Source of the DNA: Leptolyngbyaceae cyanobacterium RM1_1_2
GTDB taxonomy: Bacteria > Cyanobacteriota > Cyanobacteriia > Phormidesmidales > Phormidesmidaceae
Assembly: GCA_012032345.1 (NCBI GenBank)
Contig: JAAUQI010000011.1
Span: 34,465-98,464, forward strand
Direction: 5' to 3'
Length of the DNA: 64,000 nucleotides
Shown: piece after piece, positions 48,250-57,526 of the stretch
Layout: each line of letters opens with the position of its first letter
How positions within the stretch are numbered: position 1 is the stretch's first letter
The notes under the pieces: generated by a model
The model's input: only the letters and a program-made list of their open reading frames with translations
Told to the model about the DNA's origin: nothing
Databases searched by the model: none
Program-made: the position numbers and the translations under genes

Positions 48250-48666
48250 ATGCACGAAGTTGATATGACTAAGGCTCTGATTCTAACAGTGCGCGACTGG
48301 TGGCAAGCGCAGCCCCAAGCGCCTACAGTGACTAAAATTCATCTAATTGTGGGTCAGTTTACCTGCGTGGAGCCTGCTAGCCTACGGTATGCCTTTCAGG
48401 CGCAAACTCAAAATACGTTTTTGGCCGGAGCCGAGCTGGCGATCGCAGAGGTGCCCCTGGTCGCCTTTTGTCATGCCTGTGAGCAGGAGTACAGTCCCCA
48501 AATAGGAACGCAATACACATGTCCTACCTGTCAGTCGCCAATGGCAGAGATTCGCTCTGGGCGAGAACTCAAAATCGACCGGATTGAATGTACGCAGCGA
48601 TCGCCCCCCAAAGACAACCCAGTCGGCACTATCACCAAATCAGCCGAGTCACGTCAAGTTGAATAG
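48250..48666 (+). CDS. hypA: HypA-like nickel chaperone (GdmA type)
   Basis: The 138 residues start MHEVDMTKAL, giving the Met-His-Glu nickel site of HypA. A zinc site with two CxxC pairs is in CHACEQEY...CPTCQSP. HypA delivers Ni2+ to hydrogenase or urease-like enzymes. Its 3-bp spacing from the ureohydrolase gene, with no hydrogenase gene nearby, argues it matures that enzyme (GdmA). The usual partner HypB/GdmB is missing in the window. The 3' end overlaps the convergent Uma2 gene by 35 bp, and the C-terminal tail after RIECTQ is longer than usual. Confidence 0.9.
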   Translation: MHEVDMTKALILTVRDWWQAQPQAPTVTKIHLIVGQFTCVEPASLRYAFQAQTQNTFLAGAELAIAEVPLVAFCHACEQEYSPQIGTQYTCPTCQSPMAEIRSGRELKIDRIECTQRSPPKDNPVGTITKSAESRQVE

Positions 48667-49213
48667 TTGAGAACCTTATGGGGCTAATTGTGCCCCTAGT
48701 CATAGCCGTCTGCGATTGATACTCGCCCTCTACGGAATCACGAAACACGATCAGCTCTCTTATTCTCAGATTAATCACCCAATATTCAAGAATATTTGCT
48801 CTCGCGTAAATCTTGCTTTTGAGCTGCAAATCCTTCGCTAAACTGGTGTTTGCGTATTCAATCACCCAAAAAATATCTTCTACCTGAGGATGTCTTTCCG
48901 TTTTGTAAATGTCTCCCCAGGGTTTGACAATCGCAATATCAGGCTCTGGCTCTGAGTCCCCAGGTAGAGTAATCGGCTTGGCTTCTCGAACTTTGACTTG
49001 GTTGCCGAGTTGCTCTCGCAAATAGTCTGCGCCATCACTACTCAGGCCAGCATGAAGGATTCCTACTGGAGACATTTCGATCAGCGCTCCCTCCAGTAGT
49101 TCCAGCGGTTGCCCCTCGAAGATCCCCATCGCCACAGCTTTGTGATAGCGTTCAAGAGTCCACCGATAGGGCACGACTATCGGCAGTCGTCGATCATCGG
49201 CTGTAAGCGTCAC
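48632..49213 (-). CDS. Uma2 family (DUF820) putative endonuclease
   Basis: The 193-residue protein is the full-length relative of the truncated gene at 6670. Catalytic-type motifs are SEPEPDIAIVKP, DIFWVIEYANTSLAKDL and the Lys in LKSKIY, then YWVINLRIRELIVFRD. It belongs to the PD-(D/E)XK superfamily, with unknown target. It converges on hypA with a 35-bp overlap at the 3' ends. Confidence 0.88.
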   Translation of the reverse strand: MTLTADDRRLPIVVPYRWTLERYHKAVAMGIFEGQPLELLEGALIEMSPVGILHAGLSSDGADYLREQLGNQVKVREAKPITLPGDSEPEPDIAIVKPWGDIYKTERHPQVEDIFWVIEYANTSLAKDLQLKSKIYARANILEYWVINLRIRELIVFRDSVEGEYQSQTAMTRGTISPIRFSTIQLDVTRLIW

Positions 49214-49356
49214 GTGTTTGCCCTACACTACTTTTGCTCAAGGCATTACAGCGATATTATCTCTCGTTTCGATTTAGGAACCAGGTTTGTTTGCTACAAA
49301 CTAGAGAGTATTGGCGATCGCTGCCCCGCAAAGCCCTGTTCATAAAACAACAAGCT

Positions 49357-49839
49357 ATGGCACTCTATTCCATCTATGGGGGGTTAGCTGCAACCGCGAT
49401 CGCCTTGCTGTTTGTACCTGCGGCGATCGCCCAAACCCCGCCAGCCGAATTTATCGCCAGCCGTGACTGCGCGGCTAGCCTCACCCAAACTATTAGCGAT
49501 ATTAAGGCAGGCCGTAGCGTTACAGTACTGCCGACTAATTATGACCTGGCAGCCTGGGGCTATGCCGACGGCTATCCAGACACAGCAGATCAAGCCGTAA
49601 TTTTGCGACTGAGCGGAGCAGCAGCAGCCTCAGTGATGAGTTCCCCTGTGCTAATGAATACCCTCAGCGATCGCCTGATGGCTGACTGCGCCCCCGTGAG
49701 CTTAGTCATCTTCCAGCTTGAGCAACCTTTTGCTGAGGTCATGTATGGGCGAGTCGGCGATCGCATAGTGCCTTTCACCTGCATAGATACAGCTACCCGC
49801 ACCTATCCAGCCTGGGGTGAGAGCGTTTGTCTTGAGTGA
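49357..49839 (+). CDS. Small secreted hypothetical protein
   Basis: At 160 residues it has a clear signal peptide (GGLAATAIALLFVPAAIAQ). The mature part has four Cys residues (RDCAAS, ADCAPV, PFTCID, SVCLE) that could form two disulfides, and the segment SDRLMADCAPVSLVIFQL. I do not know the family. ATG 49357 is chosen because it opens the signal peptide; an upstream open extension is not supported. Confidence 0.7.
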   Translation: MALYSIYGGLAATAIALLFVPAAIAQTPPAEFIASRDCAASLTQTISDIKAGRSVTVLPTNYDLAAWGYADGYPDTADQAVILRLSGAAAASVMSSPVLMNTLSDRLMADCAPVSLVIFQLEQPFAEVMYGRVGDRIVPFTCIDTATRTYPAWGESVCLE

Positions 49840-49850
49840 TACAGCAGACT

Positions 49851-51532
49851 CTAAACCTTGAAGGTTTTTTGTAGCCAGTCGCCAATTTCTTTGAAGTTCT
49901 GCCGCAGCGGCTGTTGCTGATTGATGAAGACCCGAGCGCAGTTGCGACCGGGCATTCCTGAGATCGCTCCGCCGGGATGAGTGCCTGCCCCCGTCAAAAA
50001 TAGCCCCTCGATTGGCGTGGTGTAGTTGGAGATTTCAGGCAGAGGCCGCAAAAACAGCATCTGCTCTAGGGTCATGTCTACGTGGTAGTAGTTGCCTTTG
50101 TAGGCACCCAGCCGCTCACCTAACTCAGCCGGACTTTCTACCCGGCGAGCAATAATAGACGACTTCAGATTGGGCGCATAGTCGGCTAGCTTGTCAATGA
50201 CGCGATCGGCCACTTTGTTCTTTAGCTCATCAGTCCAGCCCGTGCCGTTGAGTCCAGTGCCTTCAGCTCCGGCAATTTGGTAGGGCGCAAAAAACTCAAT
50301 CCAGAGTGTGTGGTTGCCGGGGGGGCCATAGAGGGATCCAGCACGGTCGGTACGTCTACGTACATAGAAGGATTTTCGTCAGGAATTTTGCCCATGGCTG
50401 GCAGCGAGTGGGCGGCCTCCACATGGTTGAAAGAATCTGCAATCAGGACTGAGCCGATCCAGTATTCGTCTTTGTGATCGAAGCGCTCAAAGCGAGGGAT
50501 TTCCGATAGGGCACAGTCAATTTTGAGGATGGTTTCGTTGTTGTTGACAATTCGCCTTTCCAAACGGTGCCTTAGATTAGGATCGGCTGCGTCTACATCA
50601 GCAGGGTCAGCCATTTGCAAAAACAGCCGCTTCGCATCCAGATTAGAAATAACGCCTTTAGTCGCTCGGTATTCTTCACCACTGGCAACCCTCACGCCCT
50701 CGGCTCGGCCTTCGTTACTAACGAGAACCTGCTGCACTGGCTGATCGCAGCGGATTACGCCACCTTTCTGCTGGATCAAATTCACCAGTGCCTGAGTCAG
50801 CGCCCCCGTACCCCCGCGAGGCCGAGACATACCGGGGTTGTGACGCAGCGCCATCATCATCGCGCCAATAGCGATTGTCTTCTCAGAAGGGGGAGCACCT
50901 AGCTCTGAGGCCAGCCGCGCCAAAGGAGCAATCAGAAACTCACTATCAAACTGTTCTTCTAGTGAGCATTTGGGGCTGGTGAGGAGAGTTCGCAGCAGAT
51001 CTAAGGTTTTGTCTACACCACCAAGCAGCGACAGCAAATCCCGAAAATTGTGCGCTCCATAGTTCCCCAAAATATCCACAATTGACTTAGGCGGAGCATT
51101 AAACACGGGCTTAATTGCCTGAATCATTCGCTGCCAAAAGTCCATGTACTCAGCGTACTTTTTAGCATCACGAGGACTGTATTTGGCAATCTCGGCGCAG
51201 GTTTTCTCAACCGAGCGGTGAGCTAAAAAGGCTTTGCCATCAGGATTTGGACAAAAAACAACCGGGTCGCAGTAGAGATATTCCAGGCCGTATTTCTTTA
51301 GCTCCAGCTCTTCTACCACCGGGCCTAGGTGAATGAACTCATGGTCGATCGCGCAGAGATTGAAGCGAAAACCCGGTGCGCTCTCGGGCAGCGCTGCTTC
51401 AGTCGTTGCGGCTCCCCCTGGAATAGCGCGTTTTTCCAATACTAGGACGCTGTAGCCCGCTTTTAAAAGATAAGCCGCACAAACAAGGCCGTTGTGACCC
51501 GCGCCGATGATCACAACATCGTAGGTTTGCAT
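49851..51532 (-). pseudogene. crtO: CrtO-type beta-carotene ketolase, frameshifted in this sequence
   Basis: The FAD-dependent enzyme makes echinenone-type ketocarotenoids. It begins with the dinucleotide motif VVIIGAGHNGLVCAAYL and continues with LEKRAIPGGAATTEAALPE and RHNPGMSRPRGGTGALTQAL, close to Synechocystis CrtO as I recall it. After DPSMAPP the frame shifts; the missing part resumes as ADRVIDKLADYAPNLKSSII and ends with GAGTHPGGAISGMPGRNCARVF. The break is at a run of seven G on the + strand (50319-50325): eight would give APPGNHTLWIEFFAPY. A homopolymer error is likely. Confidence 0.9.
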
Positions 51533-51612
51533 AGGTTTGTGTAGAAATATGATTGGGTTATTAGCACTGTAGTGAAAGCGCAGCAGTTCTTGCCCTACCT
51601 TGAGACAGAATT

Positions 51613-53210
51613 ATGAACCTTCTTTGGCTGCTAATCAAAGCTTCTTGGAGCAGCGTCGCAGTTGCGATTGTGGCAGGTGTCGTCAGCGGCGGCTGTAGTG
51701 CGCGGCTGATTGCGTTAATCAATAGCGCCATCGCTCAAGACTCACCGCGATCGCTGATTGCCCCTTTTGTCGGACTGGCTTTACTGGCTCTGGTCACAGG
51801 CAGTTTGTCTCAGTTTGTTTTAATTAATCTGGCGCAAGATTCGGTTTATCGGCTGCGTCTAAGCCTGAGTCAGCGCATCCTGGCTGCGCCGTTACAGCAG
51901 CTAGAGCAGTTGGGAGCCAGCCAGCTTTTGGCTGTCTTGACCGAGGACGTGCAGGTGATTTCAAATACGGTGTTCATTATCCCCTTTCTCTGCATCGATA
52001 TAGCTGTGATGGCCGGATGCCTGATTTATCTGGGCTGGCTCTCAGGCTGGGTGTTTTTGGTGGTGATGGTGTTTTTGCTAGTGGCGATCGCCCTGGTGCA
52101 GATACTGATCAGCTATGCTTACCGCTATATCGCTTTAGGGCGTAAAGAAATCGATCGCCTGTTTCAGCACTTTCGCGGCCTCACCGAAGGCATCAAAGAG
52201 CTAAAGCTGCACTCACTCCGGCGGCAGACCTTCTTTGAGCAAGACCTCAGCATCAGCGCCGCTGCCTCACAGCGCTATCAAAAAACGGCTCTCAAACTTG
52301 CAGCCGTTGCCACCAGCGGCGGTCAAGGCTTATTTTTTGGGCTGGTAGGACTGTTGCTGTTTGGAGTACCCCAGATAGTTCCCCAAGCTCAGGCGGTGCT
52401 GCCCGCCTATATTTTGACGCTCACCTATCTGCTCGGCCCGATAGAGAAGCTAATGGAGCAGCTACCCAGCCTCGTCAATGCCAACGTCTCGATTAAAAAA
52501 ATCAGCGACATGGGACTTACCCTGGCCCAACAGGCGGAAATTAATTCAGTTCTGCGCCAACCGCCTTTGCAGGGCTGGCAGACGCTAGAGCTAGATCAGG
52601 TCATGCACACTTACTACAGCGAAGAAACCCGTCACGCTTTCACACTTGGCCCCCTGACGCTGACCCTAAAGACCGGAGAGCTGGTTTTTATTGTCGGCGG
52701 CAACGGCAGCGGTAAATCAACCCTGGCGAAGCTGATGGTGGGGCTATACGTGCCTGACTCTGGAGAACTGCGTCTGGACGGACAGTCCATCGTCGAGGCC
52801 AACCGGGAGTGGTATCGGCAGCATTTTTCAACCGTCTTTTCAGACTTTTATCTATTTGAGCGTTTGATTAGCACCACAGCCCTCACCCTCGACAATCAGG
52901 CACAAGACTATCTCAAAAAACTCGAACTTGAACAAAAAGTCACCGTCAGAGACGGGCAGCTCTCGACTACAGATCTTTCTCAGGGGCAGCGCAAACGACT
53001 GGCTCTGCTGAGCGCCTGTTTGACGAATGGGCCGCTGACCAAGACCCCCTATTTCGAGAAGTTTTCTACACTCAGATTTTGGCTGAACTCAAACAGCAGG
53101 GTAAAACCGTGTTAGCTATCAGCCACGATGACCATTACTTTTACCTCGCCGATCGCATCATCAAACTCGATCGCGGTCAAATCGAGTCAGATGTTCGTCA
53201 AGAACGCTGA
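51613..53210 (+). pseudogene. SyrD/PvdE-like peptide-export ABC transporter, disrupted
   Basis: The fused permease-ATPase half-transporter has six helices (residues 1-290) and an ATPase with Walker A GGNGSGKST and signature LSQGQRKR. After LLSACL the first frame is wrong. The other frame gives DEWAADQDPLFREVFYTQIL and KTVLAISHDDHYFYLADRII, the H-loop region, ending at 53210. The stretch expected between them (about eight residues, the hydrophobic Walker B strand) is missing, so a deletion of roughly 25 nt at 53019-53022 is inferred. This family exports cyclic peptides or siderophores. Its loss is larger than a single-base error. Confidence 0.8.
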
Positions 53211-53218
53211 ATTCGTAC

Positions 53219-53508
53219 TCACTGCCTGAGATTAAACCAAGCTTGCCAAGCTGACCAGCGACTGACAACTTGCGCCAGTTCAGCATAACCTGCGACCCCT
53301 GGGTGCGCCCCATCCCCAGCCGCTGTCTCGGCCAACCAAACTGGCGATCGCGCCGTGCTGTCATAGATGTTCAGATAAGGAATAGGTTGTAGTAGGTAAT
53401 GTCATATCCTCGCTGCATGGCCTCGCAACACATTCGTCCGGCCCACCCTAGACCAGTCGGATCGCCCGTGCTGTTGACAAAAGAATCACCGACGAAGCAA
53501 ATTCGCAT
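53219..53508 (-). pseudogene. SGNH/GDSL hydrolase relic
   Basis: On the minus strand from ATG 53508 the frame reads RICFVGDSFVNSTGDPTGLG and on to YYNL, the block I start of an SGNH hydrolase with its catalytic Ser. It then stops (FLI*). In another frame DGAHPGVAGYAELAQVV follows, the block V with the Asp-x-x-His pair. The middle, roughly 110 residues with the Gly and Asn motifs, is missing. The enzyme cannot work. It lies directly after the disrupted ABC transporter, so both may have lost DNA in a shared decay. Confidence 0.75.
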
Positions 53509-53526
53509 AGCCAGGAGAAATTTTTG

Positions 53527-53946
53527 CTAATGTTTTGCCGTCAGCAGCAAGCCTAGCAGACACAGTCCCATGCCCACGGCATTAACACTCGAAATTTTCT
53601 CCTGCAAGACGACTATGCCAATCGGCACCAGCACCAGGGTGGCTCCAGCCGTAGCGCAGACGCCAGCAACACCGATATTCCAGCCAGCCCGGTAAACGGC
53701 CAAAAAGCCCAGCTCAATCACCACAACGGCTACGCCTAAACCCAGAGCCGGTAAGGCAAACGTTCGCAGCGGAGCAGATTCAAAGGGCATTAGCAGGTGT
53801 AGGCAAAAAGACAGAACAGCGGCGGCACAATAGGCTAGGGTAAGAATTAAAAAAGGACTGACGTTGACTGGCTGAAATTTTTGTGCCAAATGATAGAGCA
53901 CCGCACCGAATACGGCTAGCAGCATAGAGCTGAGGAGTCTAGACAT
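53527..53946 (-). CDS. Small EamA/DMT-type membrane protein
   Basis: About 139 residues from ATG 53946 (MSRLLSSMLLAVFGAVLYHLA) hold four predicted helices, the last pair with GVCATAGATLVLVPIGIVVLQEK and VNAVGMGLCLLGLLL. The pattern EKIS..N..G...C..G matches one half of an EamA/drug-metabolite transporter, as in four-helix members. The substrate is unknown. An upstream start adds 12 residues. It neighbours the SGNH relic and starts divergently from the LpxB-like gene. Confidence 0.75.
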   Translation of the reverse strand: MSRLLSSMLLAVFGAVLYHLAQKFQPVNVSPFLILTLAYCAAAVLSFCLHLLMPFESAPLRTFALPALGLGVAVVVIELGFLAVYRAGWNIGVAGVCATAGATLVLVPIGIVVLQEKISSVNAVGMGLCLLGLLLTAKH

Positions 53947-54078
53947 AGAGAGTGTGTAGAGGGTCTCTTTAACTCTAGCCAAGATTGGGGCCGCAAAAAC
54001 GACCGAGTTTGGCGATCGCCGTTCTGTACAAACAAATACCCAGGTATAGTCGAAAAGATCTCTGTTATTCCCTTCGCT

Positions 54079-55389
54079 ATGCAGCCGCTGGATATTTTAA
54101 TTTTGTCGAACGGGCCGGGGGAAATTACTACCTGGGTGAAGCCAGTGCTGCGATCGCTGCGTCAGCGCCTACCCGATCACCAGCAGGCCAGAATTTCGGT
54201 GGTGCTTTCCCCCTGTCCTCATGCCAGTGGCCGGGAAGCCCAAATCGCCCAGAGCTATCCAGAAGTAGATCGGGTGCAGGGATCTGAACATTTTTGGCGG
54301 TTTTTGCTGCGGGGTAGAACAGCAGATAGCTGGGACTGGCGCGATCGCGGCGTGGTTTTATTTTTGGGCGGCGATCAGTTCTACCCGCTGGTGATTAGCA
54401 GGCGATTGGGTTACAAAAGCGTCATCTATGCCGAGTGGGAAGCCCGCTGGCTGCGCTGGTTGGATCGCTTTGGCGTTATGAATGACTCGGTAATTGAGCG
54501 CAGCCCCCGCCCCTACCGTCGTAAGCTAGCGGTGGTCGGTGATTTGATGAGCGATGTGCGCCGGGTTAAGGAGTCTGAGCATCTGTCTCAGCAGCTTGGC
54601 CTCAGTGCAGATACTGAGCTGGTTGGCCTGCTGCCAGGGTCTAAACCCAACAAGCTAGAGCAGGGTGTACCGCTGGTTTTAGCGATCGCAGACTACCTGC
54701 GGGTAACCCGTCCCCAAGCGCGGTTTGTCATTCCGGTTGCCCCCACGCTGGATTTAGAGACGCTAGCACACTATGCTGACCCCGGCTTCAACCGGCTGAT
54801 GGCTGTGATCCAGGCCCCCCAGCCTCAGCTAGTCCAGCCGTCTACAGGCAGGCTTCCTTACTTTAAAACCCAGGCGGGTACTCAGATATTTTTGTGGCAA
54901 CCGTTTCCGGCTTACGACGTCTTGACCCGGTGCCAAATTTGCGTCACGACTATTGGGGCCAATACCGCAGAGCTAGGGTCTCTAGCCGTGCCGATGGTGG
55001 TAATGCTGCCGACGCATCAGCTCGATGCGATGCGCTCTTGGGACGGTTTACCTGGCCTTTTGAGCGCTTTACCCGGCGTTGGCCGCCCCTTTATTAAGCT
55101 GTTTAATCTGGTGGCACTGGGTATTTTGCAGCGATCGGGCAAGCAGTTTGCGTGGCCGAATATCTGGGCCACGCAGGAAATTGTGCCGGAACTGTGGGGT
55201 CGCCTCAGCGCTCAATCAGTGGGCGATCGCGTGCTCGACTATCTCATCCATCCGGCCAAGCTAGCAGCCATGAGTCAGGCACTACAGCAGGTACGCGGTC
55301 AGGCAGGAGCGGCTGATAAACTGGCTGATTTGGTCTGTGAAAATCTGGATTTGCCTATCTCGCTGCCCGATTACTCCAGCGGCTCTTAA
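54079..55389 (+). CDS. Lipid-A-disaccharide synthase-related protein
   Basis: The 436 residues belong to the cyanobacterial LpxB-like group: LDILILSNGPGEITTWVKPV at the N-terminus, RRLGYKSVIYAEWEARW, VVGDLMSDV, GLLPGSKPNKLEQGVPLVLAI and TTIGANTAELGSLAVPMVVMLP. LpxB is a GT-B glycosyltransferase, and the SxPSxxE-like active region is partly changed, so the acceptor may not be lipid A. It is monocistronic, with POP following 55 bp later. Confidence 0.88.
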   Translation: MQPLDILILSNGPGEITTWVKPVLRSLRQRLPDHQQARISVVLSPCPHASGREAQIAQSYPEVDRVQGSEHFWRFLLRGRTADSWDWRDRGVVLFLGGDQFYPLVISRRLGYKSVIYAEWEARWLRWLDRFGVMNDSVIERSPRPYRRKLAVVGDLMSDVRRVKESEHLSQQLGLSADTELVGLLPGSKPNKLEQGVPLVLAIADYLRVTRPQARFVIPVAPTLDLETLAHYADPGFNRLMAVIQAPQPQLVQPSTGRLPYFKTQAGTQIFLWQPFPAYDVLTRCQICVTTIGANTAELGSLAVPMVVMLPTHQLDAMRSWDGLPGLLSALPGVGRPFIKLFNLVALGILQRSGKQFAWPNIWATQEIVPELWGRLSAQSVGDRVLDYLIHPAKLAAMSQALQQVRGQAGAADKLADLVCENLDLPISLPDYSSGS

Positions 55390-55444
55390 AATTAAAATAA
55401 ATTAAATTAAGTAAGCGTTTCACCTTCTAGCACAGGCAATTTTT

Positions 55445-57511
55445 ATGCTGCAACAGCCGCTCAGCTATCCACAAACTCCTCTGGGCGATCAGGTTGATGT
55501 TTATCATGGCGTTCAGGTGCCTGACCCTTACCGCTGGCTAGAGGAGCCGGGTTCTAAAGCGGTGCAGCAGTGGGTCGAGGCGCAGAATAAAGTTACATTC
55601 GACTACTTGGCTCAGCTACCCCAGCGCGATCGCATTCAGCAGCGCCTAACCGAGCTGTGGAACTACGAGCGCTACAGCGTGCCTTTCAAACGCGGCGATC
55701 GCTACTTTTATTACAAAAATGACGGCCTGCAAAACCAGAGCGTCCTGTATACCCTGCCCACGCTAGAAGCCGAGCCAGAGGTGCTGCTCGATCCCAACAC
55801 CCTCTCAGAAGACGGCACCGTGGCTCTGCAGGGTATCGCCATCAGCGAGAACGGAGAGTACTTAGCTTACGGCTTGTCTACGGCAGGCTCAGACTGGGTA
55901 GAGTGGTCGGTGCGCGAGATTGCTACCGGAGAAGATTTGAGCGATCGCCTGAGGTGGATCAAGTTTTCGGGGGCCTCCTGGACCCACGACCATCAGGGCT
56001 TTTTCTACAGCCGCTACGACGAACCCGACGCAGCCAGTAAGCTAGAAGCTGTCAACTATTATCAAAAGCTCTACTATCACCGTCTCGGTACGCCCCAATC
56101 TGAAGATCATCTGATCTACGAACGTCCCGACCAAAAAGAATGGGGCTTTAACGGCGGCGTCACCGAGGATGGCCGCTATCTGATTATTTCGGTTTGGCGC
56201 GGCACCGATCCGCGTAACTTAGTCTTTTATAAAGATTTGCAGACTGAGGGTAGCGAAATTATTGAGCTAATTTCAGAATTTGCCGCCGAGTACAGCTTTA
56301 TTGACAATGACGATACTCTCTTTTGGTTTCGCACCGACTTAGAGGCTCCCAAAGGCAAGATAATAGCGATTGATATCACCCGGCCCGCACCCACTCACTG
56401 GCAGGAGATTATTCCCGAAACTGACGAGACGCTGCAGAGCGTTGGCCTGCTCAACCATCAGTTTGTGGTGGACTACCTCAAAGACGCCTACACTACCGTC
56501 AAGATTTTTGCCCTGGATGGCACCCTGATCAGGACCGTTGACCTGCCGGGTATCGGCTCTGCTGGCGGATTTGAGGGCAAGCGTGAAGACACCGAGACGT
56601 TCTACAGCTTCACCAGCTTCACCACCCCCAGCACCCTCTACCGCTACGACCTGCAAACCGGAGAAAGCACTCTGCTTCGCCAGCCCCAAGTAGACTTTGA
56701 CCCGGCTGACTATCAAACTCAGCAGGTTTTCTATCCCAGCCGCGACGGCACCCAGGTGCCAATGTTTATCGTCCACAAAAAAGGCTTGGAGCTAAACGGC
56801 CAAAATCCTACCCTGCTCTACGGCTACGGCGGCTTTAGCATTTCATTGACGCCCAGTTTCTCAGTCAGCAATCTGGTCTGGATGGAGCTAGGCGGCGTCT
56901 ATGCTGTGCCCAATCTGCGCGGCGGCGGTGAATATGGCGAAGACTGGCACCTAGCTGGCACCAAGCTTAACAAGCAAAACGTGTTTGATGATTTTGTGGC
57001 GGCGGCTGAGTGGCTGCTTGTGCATAAATACACCCGCTCAGATAAATTAGCTATCATCGGCGGCAGCAATGGTGGCCTGCTGGTAGGAGCCTGCATGACC
57101 CAGCGGCCCGACCTGTTTGCAGCAGCTCTGCCTGCCGTCGGCGTCATGGATATGCTGCGCTTTAACCAGTTCACAATCGGCTGGGCCTGGGAGTCAGACT
57201 ATGGTTCACCCCAGAATGAGGCCGAGTTTGAGGCGCTTTATGCCTACTCGCCGCTGCACAATCTCAAACCTGACAGCCGCTACCCGGCAACGCTAATTAC
57301 TACCGCCGACCATGACGATCGGGTGGTGCCCGCCCACAGCTTTAAGTTTGCGGCAGCACTACAGGCGGCTCATCAGGGGACGTCTCCGGTACTGATTCGG
57401 ATTGAGACTAAGTCGGGACACGGTGCGGGTAAGCCTACTCGTAAGATCATTGAAGAAGTCGCTGATAAGTGGGCTTTTCTGCTGGAAAATCTAGCGGCTG
57501 ACGCCCAATAA
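55445..57511 (+). CDS. Prolyl oligopeptidase family serine peptidase
   Basis: The 688-residue S9A enzyme cleaves after Pro in small peptides. The N-terminal beta-propeller begins at DPYRWLEEPGSKAVQQWVEAQN. The catalytic alpha/beta-hydrolase contains the nucleophile in GGSNGGLLVGA, the Asp in TTADHDDRVVPAHS and the His in KSGHGAGKPT. YGYGGF forms the oxyanion region. No signal peptide is visible, so it is probably cytoplasmic. lepB starts 15 bp downstream. Confidence 0.96.
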   Translation: MLQQPLSYPQTPLGDQVDVYHGVQVPDPYRWLEEPGSKAVQQWVEAQNKVTFDYLAQLPQRDRIQQRLTELWNYERYSVPFKRGDRYFYYKNDGLQNQSVLYTLPTLEAEPEVLLDPNTLSEDGTVALQGIAISENGEYLAYGLSTAGSDWVEWSVREIATGEDLSDRLRWIKFSGASWTHDHQGFFYSRYDEPDAASKLEAVNYYQKLYYHRLGTPQSEDHLIYERPDQKEWGFNGGVTEDGRYLIISVWRGTDPRNLVFYKDLQTEGSEIIELISEFAAEYSFIDNDDTLFWFRTDLEAPKGKIIAIDITRPAPTHWQEIIPETDETLQSVGLLNHQFVVDYLKDAYTTVKIFALDGTLIRTVDLPGIGSAGGFEGKREDTETFYSFTSFTTPSTLYRYDLQTGESTLLRQPQVDFDPADYQTQQVFYPSRDGTQVPMFIVHKKGLELNGQNPTLLYGYGGFSISLTPSFSVSNLVWMELGGVYAVPNLRGGGEYGEDWHLAGTKLNKQNVFDDFVAAAEWLLVHKYTRSDKLAIIGGSNGGLLVGACMTQRPDLFAAALPAVGVMDMLRFNQFTIGWAWESDYGSPQNEAEFEALYAYSPLHNLKPDSRYPATLITTADHDDRVVPAHSFKFAAALQAAHQGTSPVLIRIETKSGHGAGKPTRKIIEEVADKWAFLLENLAADAQ

Positions 57512-57526
57512 CTAGAGCATAGCCCT

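Noticed and set aside
53161..53364. 67-codon open frame on the minus strand as a separate gene
   Set aside because: A different frame of the same DNA encodes the recognisable C-terminal part of an SGNH hydrolase.
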